The notes under the pieces are model-generated. The model had not been told where the DNA came from. It did no database searches and saw only the letters and a list, made by a program, of their open reading frames with translations. A DNA stretch of 64,000 nt, taken from contig NC_135174.1 of NCBI RefSeq assembly GCF_041146795.1, positions 19,462,878 to 19,526,877 of the forward strand, written 5' to 3'. This document shows positions 1 through 42,045 of this stretch, piece by piece (position 1 is the first letter of the stretch; every line of letters begins with the position of its first letter). Source of the stretch: Maylandia zebra (taxonomy: Eukaryota > Chordata > Actinopteri > Cichliformes > Cichlidae). The translations under genes and the position numbers were made by a program.

Positions 1-319
1 TCAGCTTTGGTTATGGATGCCTAATGATGACATGAGTGTTTTGTGCTTTGACCTCTAGTGTTGTAAAGAGATTGGCCCACTTCTGGTGGATCACTTGTGA
101 ATGTTGCTGCCCGGTTGAGCCACATTTGTTGAGATTGTGTCATGGGCATGATTCCCCATTTGTGGTTGGTCACCAGTACACTTGCTTTACTCACTTTTTT
201 GGATATAGTAATGTGTTGTATAGGAACAGGTTGCATGTAACCATTTGTGCTGTGGAGACAACAGATCACTTTTGGTTGGGATTATTGGTTCCTACTTTGG
301 TTTGTGTGTGGACTAATTC

Positions 320-322
<3 letters not shown>

Positions 323-397
<75 letters not shown>
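323..397. repeat. (TG)n microsatellite
   Basis: About 37 uninterrupted TG dinucleotides. The Cys-Val runs in the frames across it are an artefact of the repeat, not protein. It lies inside kcnma1 intron 1 and is probably length-variable. Confidence 0.97.
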
Positions 398-398
<1 letters not shown>

Positions 399-2274
399 CG
401 TTCAATTTGACAACTTGTATGATCCTCTTGTAAGGGCATTCATGTATGTTTAGCGAAGTCTACTTATGCGAAAGCATGTGATGGGCACTGGTCAGACACA
501 TACTTGTTCCTGTTGCCAGCCACACATGTCCTTTCAGCATTGATCTTTCAGGTCTGGAAGACGACTGACTGACATTTTTTAGTATTTTAAGGCCCCTGGA
601 GGAAACTGGGGTCGTGTTACAGCTTTTTGCAACCTCTACCCAACCTACAGAGCAGTGCAAGAGTCTAAAGTGTCAATTGTCTACAACTGAGATAAACTTG
701 TAATTTAAAATAAAATGAATCTTTCTAAAAACTCTGGTGTCAGTCTCAACTCCACATTATGGTTTTGAGCAAGGTTATAACAGAGTTTGAGAATTTCAAA
801 TCATTGCATTCTGTTTTTATTTAGATTTTTACACAGTGTAAAGTATTTTGGACTCAATTTGTATTTATTTTCTACATGATTGTATATACAAAGTGTGAGG
901 AAATTTGTCCAGGAGTTACAGGCTAAAACAGGACTTTGAATGCATTTGTTATTTAACAGAAACTGCAGTATTTAAAATGGATAAAGATGCACTGAAATGT
1001 AGCAAGGACATTTAGTTCAAATGATTAAGATAATACTTAAGATCAGAATGCTAGCTTTAAATTTGATATGCAAAAATAACATGTGTGGAAACCAAACACC
1101 TTCTACTGTCTTTGTGAACAGAAAAAAGCCAGCAGGCTACGGGACAGTTGAGATGTTTAACAACAGTGTTCATCTGAGACCTGTTGGATCCCAGATGGTG
1201 CAGTGACAGCCAAGCTCCACCTTGCTGCTTATATTATGCAATGTGAGCAAGCTTATACTTAACCAACTAATTACACGGCCAATTAAACAGACATTTGAAT
1301 GAATACATTTCCTTTAGTTAAAAACGAGACCGACAGGCTAAATTGCAGAGGACATTGTCAGAGGATTTAGGGTCTAGTTGTTAAATTATGCTGCCATTAG
1401 GTGCTACTTCTTATTACTGGGATGTGCGAGATGTGCCCAAGAGTTCTTAGCCAAGGAAAAAGTGAAATGGACACCAACCAAATCCTGCTGCAGAAAACAA
1501 AGTTATGATTCAGCGACAGAGAGCAAAAACTGATTATTTTCAAAGTAATTTATGAACCCTGATATTGATACTGTGTTGTATTGCCTGGCTGACTATCTAG
1601 CTTTTTGTGTGTGCATATGCAAGTCTTTATGTCTTTGTGTGTGAAGATGACAACAGAAAATTGCCACTCAGCTGTTCCGACTTACTGACTTGTAATTGCT
1701 ACTGTTTGATCACGAGCCCTCAGCTGATAATTACAATGTTTCAGACAGCACTTGAACGCACCATGAGCACGACTCTTTACCTGAGTCCTCCACTCAACAC
1801 CCCCGCAACCACACCCTTCCATGCCTGACACATCTAAGGTGTCATGTTGAACTGCCTGCGTAAGAGAGGCGGTAAGAAGAACAACAATCCTTTAAATCCT
1901 TTTTAGCCAATAAAACATCACAAATTAGGTACGTTAAAGATTGAAAAGGACTATTGCTAACAAGACAACATGCATTTAAATGTAATCAAATTTTAATAAC
2001 AGATAAAACCCAGCTGTAGGTACTTCAGATTTAATGCAAGGACAGCACCAGCATGCTGATGTTCAGTGTCCTTCTGTAGCCTGCAAGCATTAAGTATTAA
2101 AATCACACTGAACCCCTGAAGCCCAAGGCTGCTGTTTGACATTTCCACCTCAACAAACTCCGCAAATATTGTCACCAACAGCTGCAAAACATACAGCAAA
2201 ATTGCAACATTTGAGCTCAATGATAAGAGACACGTGGAACAATTTTAAAATATTCTACTTGTCACAAGTCCAAA

Positions 2275-2482
2275 GGCCATCTTGGACAGGTCACCCGTCT
2301 ATCACAGGGGTAACATAGAGAGACAAACTCTCTATGGCAAATTTTAACCTAATGTGCCAGAGCACCCAGAGAAAACCCACACAGAAACAAAACCCACATA
2401 CAAAGGCCCCAATCAGCTTGCAGCTTTAAAGCCAGGACCTTCTTGCTGTGAGGTCACAGTGATAATCACTGAGGCACCTTGG
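2275..2482 (+). mobile_element. L2-like LINE/SINE tail fragment
   Basis: The segment carries the wording typical of a very common teleost retroelement tail: a 'gacaggtcacccgtctatca' box, then 'agagaaaacccacacagaaac', then 'ccaggaccttcttgctgtga' near the 3' end. The copy is diverged and has short gaps. A second copy in the same orientation lies at about 29090-29271. Family assignment (L2/Maui-like LINE tail or a SINE sharing it) is from memory and not resolved. Confidence 0.6.
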
Positions 2483-5400
2483 CAGACAACCGCCCAATTA
2501 GCCAAATTAAAACTAGAGTTATTAACACCAATGTGATTGGACCTGTTCTAAAAGTATGATGCAACAAAAATGATTCATAACAAAACAAATGTAACATCTC
2601 TAGCAAAGATGTCATACTTTGACACCACTACAGATCTCATAGGTGAGCAGGCGATCTGACCCTTTGGTACATGTCATTCCCTGCTTTCCTGTCTACTTTC
2701 TACTGATGTATAATACATTTAAGTTTTCACAGCACTCCTTTAAATCTATATCAAGACTGCTCCCCTCACCATTTATGTTATAGAAGGTGTGTCTGTGAGA
2801 GGTAATGTGGTTCTTGTGATACCAGGTTTAAATGTATGCAGGAGTAACACCTTACTGCATCTTGGTCTCATCAGAGCAAAAATGAACAGACCTATAAGCC
2901 AGAGAGATTTTGAAATACATCATTCAAGAGAGTTTCTATGCTTCCTTCTGCGTTTACTCTTTGGTCCAAATAAGAGTCAAATGATTAAAAAAACAAGAAA
3001 AAAAAATGCCGTTTGGCCTTATGGCCCCTATAGATACAAGACTGATGAAGAGTGAGCAGAGATGTTACGTCATCGTGTCCCAAAAAGGCTCCACTGAGCA
3101 CGACATTTCAGACCTTACTTGATGAAAAAATCCATAACAAAGGGGAACATGAACGTCTCCAGAAAAATTTCATCACAATCCATCCATTGCTGTTTTTTGT
3201 ATCTGGATCAAAACCAGCAGAAATACTGCCGTAATAAACTTCTGGACACTTTGGGGCATCAGGAATTCTTATTGTCCAATGAAACATTATCACTGAACAC
3301 TAGTCAGTTCGTGGATAAGTGGAGATGTGGTCTCTCAAAACTCAACGCAAGCTAATAAAGAAGTGTGCGCAAGTTTCACAAAGTCTGCACCATGACGGAG
3401 GAGCTGCCACAACTTGTCATCCTCCCATTGTGAGTAGAGTGCCATTTACAATGAAAGCAATTTCTTCCTCTTTCCTAGACGGATAATAGCAGCCATTCAT
3501 CAGAACCTCGCAAATGACGTGTTTCATCGATTTCCATCAGTCTGGGAGAACAGAGCCACAGAGATGGAGGCTCAGAGACATAAGAGCTGTCAGATCAGAG
3601 CAGAGTTGGGCAGTGAAAGCCCCACAGAGGGGAAAACAAAGTTTTAAAAAAAATCAGAATAGAAGGAAACAGATTATCAACTCCCATCTATGAACAATGC
3701 ACTTAACGCTCCATGTTTGGGCTGCTAATGACATGCACAGACTGGGAGGGGGTGGGGAGGTGTTCCTCCAACACAACCTGCCACATCTCACAGCCACTGC
3801 ATAACAGAGATTTACTCTTCTAATGAAATCCTTTGCTTGCCAGTTGCTTAGCAACAAAAGTACTGATTCATATGGCACATACGGTATGCGCCTGACACTG
3901 CATTTCTGACACTTTGGAGGAAGGTTGCTTCTTGGATGAGGAAGAGAGGGTGAGAAGAAAACAGGGCAGGAGTTATGAAATGAATGCCAGGAGAGCAAAA
4001 GGCAGAGAGGGAGAGATTGGAAGTGAAAGGATGACCCGTCTCTGGCTGACTCCCACAGAGTAGCACAACAGGTTGGTGGAGCTCGGCAGCTCCACAAAAA
4101 CACACAAAAAGACCTGACTGCTCTCTTATATGCGCACATAAACAGTGTTCAGCTGTGGACCCTGAAACGAAAAACCTCGGCATGATCCGTTTTCAGGAAA
4201 GCATTTCTGTTCCAATTTTCTACATCTATAAATAAATCTTGGCCAAAAACCAAACCAAACAAACGGATCCTCTTAAATATTAGTCGGAAAAATGTGTCGG
4301 TCTTTCAGGTTTATTCATTTATGAAGCAAAAACCTGAAATATTTGTAAGTTGTCCCTTTGTATCATGACAACTAATATAGCTGAATTCTTGGTAGTTAAT
4401 ATTTGGGTGCTGGGAAGATGTATATTCTGTATTTTAAGAAAGAAGATACATCGACATATTAAATAACCCATGACTCTAATTGTTATGTGCAGCCTTAATT
4501 GTAAGCAGCTTCAACCCAACCATGGAAATGATACAGACGTTTCCCTTCAAAAGGTCAGCACCACCCTGCATGCAGCCTTTAGCGATTCTCTTCCACCCTG
4601 ACTGCCTGTCTGAGAAATGAATGCACATGCATTAAGACAAACTGCTCCATCTCTTGCACTTTTATCAGCTAGTCCATCTTTGTCCTTAAGCATATGCGTA
4701 ATGGCGGAAACTCTAAAATGAGACTTTATGGAAAAACACAACAGAAAGATTTTTCATTTTTCTAACACACGACTGCAGACGGCCTGGCGCAGATGATGTC
4801 ATTACTGTGAGGCCGAAAATGTAGTAGCAGTTGAATTAAATACTACTGCTGCTGCTGTCTCTGGAGATTACACAAAGACACGCATGAACATATCTGACCC
4901 ATGTAGCAGCCCCTGATAGCTCCATGTGTCCTCAACAGGTTAGAGTATTCCAGACTTTATGAAATACGCTAAACAAACTGGGCGGCATGTTCAGCTGGAC
5001 AGTTGAAAGAAAATGATGCCGACTTCAGATTATGTTGACAAGAACTCAAAAGGGGGGAACCTAAGCTAAGTTGCTGTTTACAGAAGATTAAAAATCCCTT
5101 GTCCTCAATAAAATGCAGCTGGATGGATTTTTGTTTGTAAAAATAAGATTCAGCAGCACATTTTGCCTCTGCTACTCTGTTTGTTCTGTAAATTATCCAG
5201 TGAGAAATTCTTCAACAGAATGTAGCTCCAATTCAAAATGTACTGCACTTGAGGCCGGTGGATTATCCACATTAAGCGGGACATGATATCTGGAAACACC
5301 AGGTTTTAGTTTTGCCCCCCCTATTTTTAGCAGCACAATTTAACTTCCACTAACCTTCAATGTATGACCACAAGCATTGGTTGTACATTGTACAAATGTC

Positions 5401-5600
5401 AAACTATCTTCATAATATTCCCACAAATTGTTTTCTTATTGTGTGGGAATTAAGCTCCTCAACATGTTAAATTCGTATGATAGTTAAGCTTTTTACAATA
5501 CTTGTAGGCTACTTGTGCGCTGGATCACCTTCAAATCAACTAAGAACAAACTGAATGCGGTGCACCAACAAGTGTCAGCTGTAGCTCCAACTGCAAACCT

Positions 5601-5635
5601 GCTGTTAACGAGGACCAACTTTCCTCGTTAACAGC
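5601..5635. repeat. Perfect 14-bp inverted repeat, 7-nt loop
   Basis: The arm 5601-5614 (gctgttaacgagga) is the exact reverse complement of 5622-5635, separated by ccaactt. It lies in kcnma1 intron 1 about 215 bp downstream of exon 1. No coding or RNA-gene context was recognised. Confidence 0.9.
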
Positions 5636-5849
5636 CTACAGTCCAAGATCAAAGAGGTTTTATTATAACAGGCTCGCATTGTATGTGACATTAAGCCAAG
5701 AATAGCAGAGTTCATTATTCAGAGTCATGCACTTTGATTGGACCTACTACAGATTTAATTACAAGCCCAAATCAAACTGGCTGCTACACAAAAACCCCTC
5801 TATGATGATTTCATGGAGGAGTGCTGCGTTATGAAATGAGCTGGCGTAC

Positions 5850-6083
5850 CTTCTTTTTGGCGTTACAGTGGCAGCATACGGTCCACAGGTATTTGAGAGT
5901 TCTCCACAGCAGGATTATGAAGAGACCCCCAAAGAAAGTGACCATGGAAGAGGCGAGGAAAGCCCACCACATCCGCTGGCCGTTGTTATCACAGGGCACA
6001 TCTGGTGAGAACGGGATGATCACATTCATCTTGGATATGTGGATGGATGGGTCCGGGTTGAATCTCTCCCTGTTTTTCGGCAT
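5850..6083 (-). CDS. kcnma1: kcnma1 first coding exon: BK channel alpha subunit, N terminus (partial gene)
   Basis: KCNMA1 is the pore-forming alpha subunit of the large-conductance Ca2+- and voltage-activated K+ channel of the plasma membrane. This exon encodes 78 residues: a short extracellular N terminus ([14 protein letters not shown]), the family signature [18 protein letters not shown], and the BK-specific S0 membrane segment followed by the juxtamembrane [14 protein letters not shown]. It ends in AAG with the donor gtacgc, phase 0, the same exon boundary as I recall for the mammalian gene. I chose the ATG at 6083 because an in-frame TAG lies about 11 codons upstream; an internal Met at residue 19 is an alternative start. 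The TAG sits in an acceptor-like 'tttttag', so a 5' non-coding exon may be spliced to this one. The remaining exons lie off the left edge. Confidence 0.9.
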
Positions 6084-6339
6084 TACCGACTTCTGGTCAC
6101 CTGCCAGCCCCTAAAAACAAACAATCAACTCAACTGGGATTCAGGGCCTTTGGGGAGCTCCAGCCAGCGCCCCCTGATGCCACAACGGCTCAGGCATGTT
6201 CAGCCAACCACCTTCCGCTCCTCTTCCATCTCATCTGGCTTCACTCTAAGCAAAGATGTAAAAGTTAAAGTCCACAAGAGCCACACTCGCAATTAAAAAA
6301 AAAAAACCAAACCAAAATAAACCCCCAAACTTCTTTTGA

Positions 6340-6850
6340 AATTAAGATCTCAGTCGTGCGCCTCACGACGCGTGTTCGTTGCCGGGATTGCGCGTCATCC
6401 GTTAGACGTGTGCGTAAAAATCAAATTTCTTGTTCAAACTCCTCAAAACTCACGGTTTTCTCACAGATCCGATGGATGAAACTGCAGCGGCGTTATGATA
6501 ACACTGAAGAGGCGTGCTGTCGTCGCCAGTCGATTCACTCACTCCCCCACCTTGTTTTTTGTTTTTTTACAGCGTAGCCTTCAGCAGGTCCGCTACTTGA
6601 AGTCAGCACCGCGCACTGTTGAATGCCGTCCTCGCGTCAAAGGCCGCAGTTTGTCGTTTCCTTTACGGATATATCGTTTGGGTTGGGAAAAAAATGACCG
6701 TTTTATTCTTGTACGCAATTCTCGTTCTCCGACTCCCTCTGTCACATCCATTTGTTGGAAGATGGCATCGCAGATTTACAGGTAGCGGGGGAGGAGCCAT
6801 CAATAGCAGACGTCGATGCTTATCTTGATGTCTGGTTATTTATAGTGACC
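6340..6850 (-). promoter_or_regulatory. kcnma1: CpG-rich region upstream of kcnma1 exon 1, probable promoter/5' UTR
   Basis: This stretch is visibly richer in CpG than its AT-rich surroundings, for example around 6355-6420 (cacgacgcgtgttcgttgcc) and 6600-6660. It lies immediately 5' of the kcnma1 start on the minus strand. No transcription start, TATA box or exon boundary could be fixed, so the limits are approximate. Confidence 0.55.
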
Positions 6851-8280
6851 GCTTCATCAATTTTTGATGGTTGTAACTTTATGGTTAGAGCCACCGTGCT
6901 TTTAAACCCTTAATTTTGTACGGACGTTTTAGTTTTGTACATTAGATCTATGTTCCTAAACTATAATCACATTTCAAACTGTATTTCTATAATAAGGTGG
7001 GGCAAAGTGACGAAAATGAAATTCTCTTATTGGTGTCCTACATCTTTATATGGAGCTTTAACATCAATCTAAGGATGTCTGGAGCCTTTAAACGAGAAAA
7101 CGTTTTCTCCAGCAGTGATGGAAATACGGGTTTAAAAAACACATTGCAGCAGAGAATACACCATACATTTTCATTGTTTCCACGCCACCACGCATTAAAG
7201 GCTTAGAAAACCCAAAATGTAAAAAGTTTCCAAATATTGGAATAAGAGTATTTATATGGGCAGTTATAAAACATGGTAAGGAAAAGTACTAAACAGGACA
7301 TCTTGTTTTCTCTCGTCTAGTGGTAAATTACTCCCCCTCGAGGACAAACTGTGCACTGATTGAGGTCCAACTTGAGTCCAGTTTTTCTTGACAAATAACC
7401 AGCCCGCTATTTGTGAGCTGATGTTAGCATTCAGATGTGCAAAGAAAACACAGACAACTTGCACTCCATTAACTGAATGTTTAATATTTTATAGAAACAA
7501 TAACCTTCATTTGGAGAAAGCCTGATGTAAAGTGTTTTATCTGACATCCAGATGAAATGCTCTCAACGTGATTGACGTGAAAATTCGAGGAACACGTACA
7601 TGTGTTTAGCCAACAGATGAAAAAAATAAAATAAAATCCCTTCTTAAATTTAAAAACAAAAAAAAATAAAAAAATAAAAATCCACCTGACAAAGAATATT
7701 GGCAGAAACTAGCAAACCTGCTGCGTGATTTACAAGGAAAATTGCAGTGTTAATAAGTGTGGTGTATTAAATATATTTAGCTTGGCACAATATTATATGA
7801 GAGGAGTGAAATGATCCAAATAAAGACTGACATAATGTGAAGGAAGCAATTTCTCCTCTATAAATAAGAACATTATTCACTAGAGAGCTACAGTTGTATA
7901 ACAAAGGATCATAACCAACATCTTTGACTTGATTAGATAAATTAAATGGCAAGAGAAGACATAAATATCAAGGAGGGAACACAGTGGTCCATCTTCAGTT
8001 TGGAGTTGATGCAGAGTCCCTGTGGTCTGACAATTCAAGGGATTAAAGGAGTGCTACTGAATATGAGGGAATACACAATTCAAGTATTGAAGACTAGTGT
8101 AAACAAGTCTCTGTACTACATAATTACTGTAGTAGGAATATTGCAAATCATGTGTGCTGATATTGCTGTAAGTGAGAAGTATTGGATGTTAACCATCGAG
8201 TCGGCTGTGAACTGCTGGATTTGGACATCTTCGCTACATCCTGGAATGTTTCTGGTTGACATGAACAAGGGGAGATACTT
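6851..8280 (-). other. Short kcnma1-dlg5 intergenic space and presumed dlg5 3' UTR
   Basis: No coding exon was recognised between the kcnma1 CpG-rich region and the dlg5 stop codon. The part next to 8281 should be dlg5 3' UTR. The best poly(A) signal I see is ATTAAA on the minus strand at 7485-7480, which would give a 3' UTR of about 0.8 kb. The 133-codon plus-strand frame at 7946-8347 is antisense to the dlg5 3' end and its last exon. Confidence 0.5.
7480..7485 (-). terminator. dlg5: Candidate dlg5 poly(A) signal (ATTAAA)
   Basis: The plus strand reads tttaat, giving ATTAAA on the minus strand about 800 bp past the dlg5 stop codon. It is the only hexamer of the two common types I noticed in the right orientation in this interval; no cleavage site could be confirmed. 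Confidence 0.3.
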
Positions 8281-37490
<29,210 letters not shown>

Positions 37491-37960
37491 CTCCTCTCCG
37501 CTTCGCTCGTCCGCTGTTTACCAGCTCGGGACAAACCCAGCCTTTTAATCTTTCTGGTAGTCAACTTAACTTCGGGCTACTGCCGTGACTCTGCGAAACT
37601 ACCCCGCTCGACCCAGTCAGGACGGTTTTCAACCCGAATTGACGGATACACAAGAAGTAGCCATATTTGTTGCCCAAGGCTGTTGACTGCATGAAGATGA
37701 CAACACATTTTCCCAACCGCCGCTCTCTATCCTTTTCGGAAAAATGACGCCTCTGCCTCTTTAAGCCCCGCTTTGCCTGCGCTACGGAAACAACCTCGGC
37801 GTCAAATCAAGTTCTTTAGTCATGTTGAAAAGTGTGGAAACTCTCCAGGAGCGCTCTCAGTCAGACTACAAACTCCGCCATGTCTCACCGTTCGAGCAGC
37901 TGTAACCCTGTGCCAATCATATTTCCGTGCAATGGACATTTAAGGTAAACGTGGGCGGGG

Positions 37961-40900
37961 CTTTTTTTTTAGACGCACCTGGCTTCCCGCCGCTTTAATT
38001 ACCGCTGTAATTATTACCACTTATGTAATACTGGTTTTGCGCTTTCTGTGTGAGTTAGTTATGTGGAAGGCATTCAAGAATGCCAATAAAAACACACTAA
38101 AACAATACTGACGGGCTTGTTTTCACTCACAAGTATTTTTTTTTTTTTTTTTTTAGCTGAGGACGATTTAATTTTCATTATTATGCCCAGTTTTTGAAAT
38201 TTTACACACCCTTCCCAAAAAGCTAAAATGATGCAAATTATATAAACCCCACAATTAATTGCAAAATAAGTGTAATAATATAACGTATTAGGTTTAAGCT
38301 TTTACTTTTTGGGGCCAAAATCTTTCGAGAGTGTTGGACTTTTACTCCTGTGTTGCATCATTTCTTGTTAAGAAAGAAAATGTTTGAAAACTCTTGCTTT
38401 ATTTTAAAGAAAAAAATGCGTTGTACTTCCCTTGTTGTATAACTAGTTTCCCAGTGTGCCAAATATGTTCAGTGTTTGTTGGAATACTAGCAGACTGGTG
38501 TAGACTTTAACTGCTGATCATGCTTCTGTAGTACATGCACAGTGTAGTGGAATAACCAAGGTCTTCCCTGAAAAAGACCACAGTGCCAGTAGGGCAGCAA
38601 AACCTGCACAGATTTGCAGGTAACTCATATCATGTGCACTAATGCACACCCATGGAAGATGTTGGCTTTTGTATTGCTACAAACCTTTGTATTGGTCACT
38701 CTTTTACATCTTATCCATAATATTTAAAAATGTAAACAATTAAAAATCTAGTTTAGATATTTTTTCTTGGTGGACGTAGTATGTCCACCAAGAAAAACGT
38801 TTGCTAAGAATGAGAAGTAGTTCTGAACCAGTGACGTGCTTTCAGTCTGTTTTGAATACAGCGCTGTTCAAGGGTCATTCATTGTTGGTTTTTGACCTTT
38901 TATGTAGCTCATTATGTACCAGAGACTTCCTGAATTACTTCCCCTAGTGTTTTCGGATGTGATTGATGATATTGGAGACCTCATAGTTAAATTAAGAAGT
39001 CACCTTTATAGTCTACACAGTTGCAATATCAGGCATTTAGCTTAATTTTTTTTGCTATATAGAGATCTATATAGCAGTGATTATATGACAAAGTGTTACT
39101 ATTAAATTATTAACTGAGCGCTGGGTAAGCATTTATTCTTTTCCAGCTTTAGATGAACCATTTCCTCATCCACCCAGTGGTTTCATAAAGTGTTGTATAT
39201 CAAGTCTAGAAATAACAGAATCAACCGTAAACATTTCCAGAGTGTAATTGTATTAAGTGAAGTATATAAACTGTTTAAAACCTTAGTTGGGAAGCTTTGA
39301 TGACTCTTTCAGCATCCTTTACAAAAGATAACATGAGGTTCTCAGGGTCTAATGAAATTTGTCTTCATAGGTGACAAAAAGTCAGAGATATTTCTGTGAC
39401 TGGTGGTTCCTTAACCCTCTTGTGCAGCAAGAAGAATATGAAGGGTGATAAAATAAAATCATATATATTCTGTTGAACAAGATCATTTTTCACTTCTCAG
39501 TTTTTCTAGTGAAATACTGTTTCTGGCCGACAAATGTACTTTTGGTGAAACAGTCACTGATCACAGGTCATCTCTACAGTAAAACCTACTGATGAAAGGT
39601 TGTGCACTGCTCTAAAATCACAAAATTACCAGATGATCTTCTCCTCCGAATTTTCTTATTATTATTTATTCTAATGATAATTACTAACTGGCTGAAGGTT
39701 TTAATAAAATAAAATAACTATATGCCAGTACACACATTGTATTAGATACAGTGGATGACACTTATTATGACTTTGTTGTACATTTTATAAGAGTTTATCA
39801 TATGTTTCTACTATCACATCAAGTCATACCATGTAATACAGTGATTCACTCTCCAAAACACAGCTAATGATTAGGTAGCAATTTTATGGATGCAAATTCA
39901 AACACATTTAACACTTAAGCAGTTTTAAATGTAAATATTACTAGATTACAAATCGGACATTGCTTGACTTCTTAAAACCCAGTCTGCTCAGAAAATCCCA
40001 CACATACATTGTGGGCATCTGAATAGGCTATTATTTGATTACAAGGGAAATCTAGCAGCTCTTATTTCATGATTTGATCTCTCTTTTTTGTGAGGAGATT
40101 ATACCTCCAGATTGTAGTTGCCTGTTTCTCATCTGGATTGTCCCCTGACACAACTGCCCCGCTCTGCAAGCTTTATTCTGCTCCACATAATCCATCAGGT
40201 CTCAAAGGAGGGAGACGTCACAAAAAGATAAAATCCTTACGAAAACGAAATTGTTTAGAATCAGACAGCAATATTAAATGTAAGATTATATGTCTATATC
40301 TATATGTGTTCACAGCTAAACTGGAGATGTGTGGAAATCTACTTAAAGCTTGTTTATGATAATTGCTAGTACTTTTTAACATAGAGCTAGAGCGTATTCC
40401 CTTTATGAGGATTTTCACTCTTAGCTAGAGCTTGCTAAAGCTTAACGTGGTACACAGTGTGCCTATACATTTCCCCTCTTAAATTCGAAACAGCTTTAAC
40501 AATTATGTAACAACAGCACTAATTTCTTTTCCCTGCAGGGAAATCTATTCACCGCTTACCAAGAAAACAAGTTGCAATGTTTAGGAATTATGTAAATTCC
40601 TAAAAGCATCAAACAGATTCAAAACACTGAAATCTTGCATTTGCTTTTAACATTTAAGTGGGAGCAATTTATAGAGTTCTACGCTGTCTTCTGGTATATT
40701 GCTTCTCCTGACACACAAATAAAAGCATATGGTTGGACAGGATTTATTTTCTCACTCTGTCAAAAATCAGAGGAAGAGCCTCAAGCCCCACAGGCTGCCA
40801 CTCTGCATGCTGGATAGTGATATCTGCTGCTACATCTCATTATGTGTTGTTCATCTAATCCTTGGGTTTGTAATTTGCTTATATGCACTCATGAAGTTTA

Positions 40901-42040
40901 AAGCAGGATTAGGTCCCTGGCAACCAAATGTCACTTAGCTGCACAATCCTCACTGGATGGCTGGAGAAAATCCACTGCAAATAAAAAAAGAAATTGCTCA
41001 ATACTTACTCACACTGATTGTTTATATGATAGTATTAAAAGGCTGGTGATGAACTGCAGATTTACTGCGTCTGAAATAAACCTTTATTGAGACCTTTGTT
41101 TTGTGATATTACAAGTTTTAAGAGAAGCTCTTAAAATTTCATTACAAGTAATATAAGAAAAAAAGCCTCAGGCTAAGGCCTAGTTCAGGCTGCTCTTCAC
41201 AGCTATTGCACCTTCCACTTGGCCCAGTGACGTGGACAGACGTCTTTGTGTCCCAAGCTCCATAAAGAGTGCATCATCCACTATGCCATCACATCGACAA
41301 GTTAATAATTAAAGCACTTTGTCTAGAAATCAGGATCACGGAAGTGTTCTGTCCTCCTCTTAAAGTAAAAGCAAGCTAAATGGAAGCCCTCCTCTCTCCC
41401 CCGTTTGATTTCACTTTGACCTATATCTTTCACGAGATATCAGTGCAAAATCTTAGCTAGAGAGAAAATACACAAATGCCAACATCAAATATTTATCATT
41501 CTTTGTCCTCAGGCTGGTGGACTGTTTTCATTTCGGGTGTATATGAAAAGTTAGAAAGTGTACAAGAAGCAAGGTTTGCAAAGAAGCTATTTGTCTCACG
41601 AACACATCCCCTCTGAGGCTGCACTTCGAGGCCACTGAACACAACAGAAAGACAACTTTAGGACACCCGTGTCTCCAATATGGACACTATTTATAGCCTT
41701 GAGAAAAGCTCTATGAAGCTCCGCTCCATATCACTTGAGCTTCAAAGCACACCTGAATGAATTTCTCTCCCCTTCTCAGATTATAAAGCAAACACGCACG
41801 CACAAACAGAACTTATGTAAGCCACATTATTCACACCTTTTGACAAGAGGCTGCCGCTCATGATGCTCAGAGGTGGAGGGGGCTTACCCACTCGCTGTAA
41901 TACAGACCTAGGTGGTGCAAATGAGACTGGCTTTGACATGCAAATCGTTCATTGTGCATCTGCTTAGAGCACAAAATCCACACGCAGTCATTTTTCATGC
42001 AAAACACACAATCCCATTTCACAAAGAAAATGTGCCAAAT
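37961..42040. other. dlg5-anxa11 intergenic region
   Basis: About 4 kb of AT-rich DNA between the dlg5 promoter and the presumed end of anxa11. No coding exon with a recognisable domain was found; the open frames here are short. It holds a perfect 15-bp hairpin at 38761-38797, shorter palindromes at 39053-39076 and 40580-40604, and a MEF2-type site at 41687-41696. Confidence 0.7.
38761..38797. repeat. Perfect 15-bp inverted repeat, 7-nt loop
   Basis: 38761-38775 (tttttcttggtggac) is the exact reverse complement of 38783-38797, separated by gtagtat. Intergenic, between dlg5 and anxa11. It is too short for a microRNA precursor and has no T run typical of a Pol III terminator in a useful place. 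Confidence 0.9.
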
Positions 42041-42045
42041 TTTTT

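Larger units (their letters stand above)
1..5849 (-). other. kcnma1: kcnma1 intron 1 (5' part)
   Basis: This stretch lies downstream (on the minus strand) of the only kcnma1 exon in the window and begins with a GT splice donor at 5849-5848, so it is the start of kcnma1 intron 1, which is very long in vertebrates. I see no convincing coding exon in it. It holds a (TG)n tract near 323-397, an L2-like repeat fragment near 2275-2482 and a short perfect hairpin at 5601-5635. Open frames such as the minus-strand one at 3654-4139 show no recognisable domain and are treated as chance. Confidence 0.7.

Noticed and set aside
36-410. 124-codon plus-strand open frame ending in a long Cys-Val run
   Set aside because: The tail is the (TG)n microsatellite read through; there is no domain, and it lies within kcnma1 intron 1.
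3654-4139. 161-codon minus-strand frame in kcnma1 intron 1
   Set aside because: No recognisable domain or splice context; the sequence is Cys/Pro/Ser-rich without family features.
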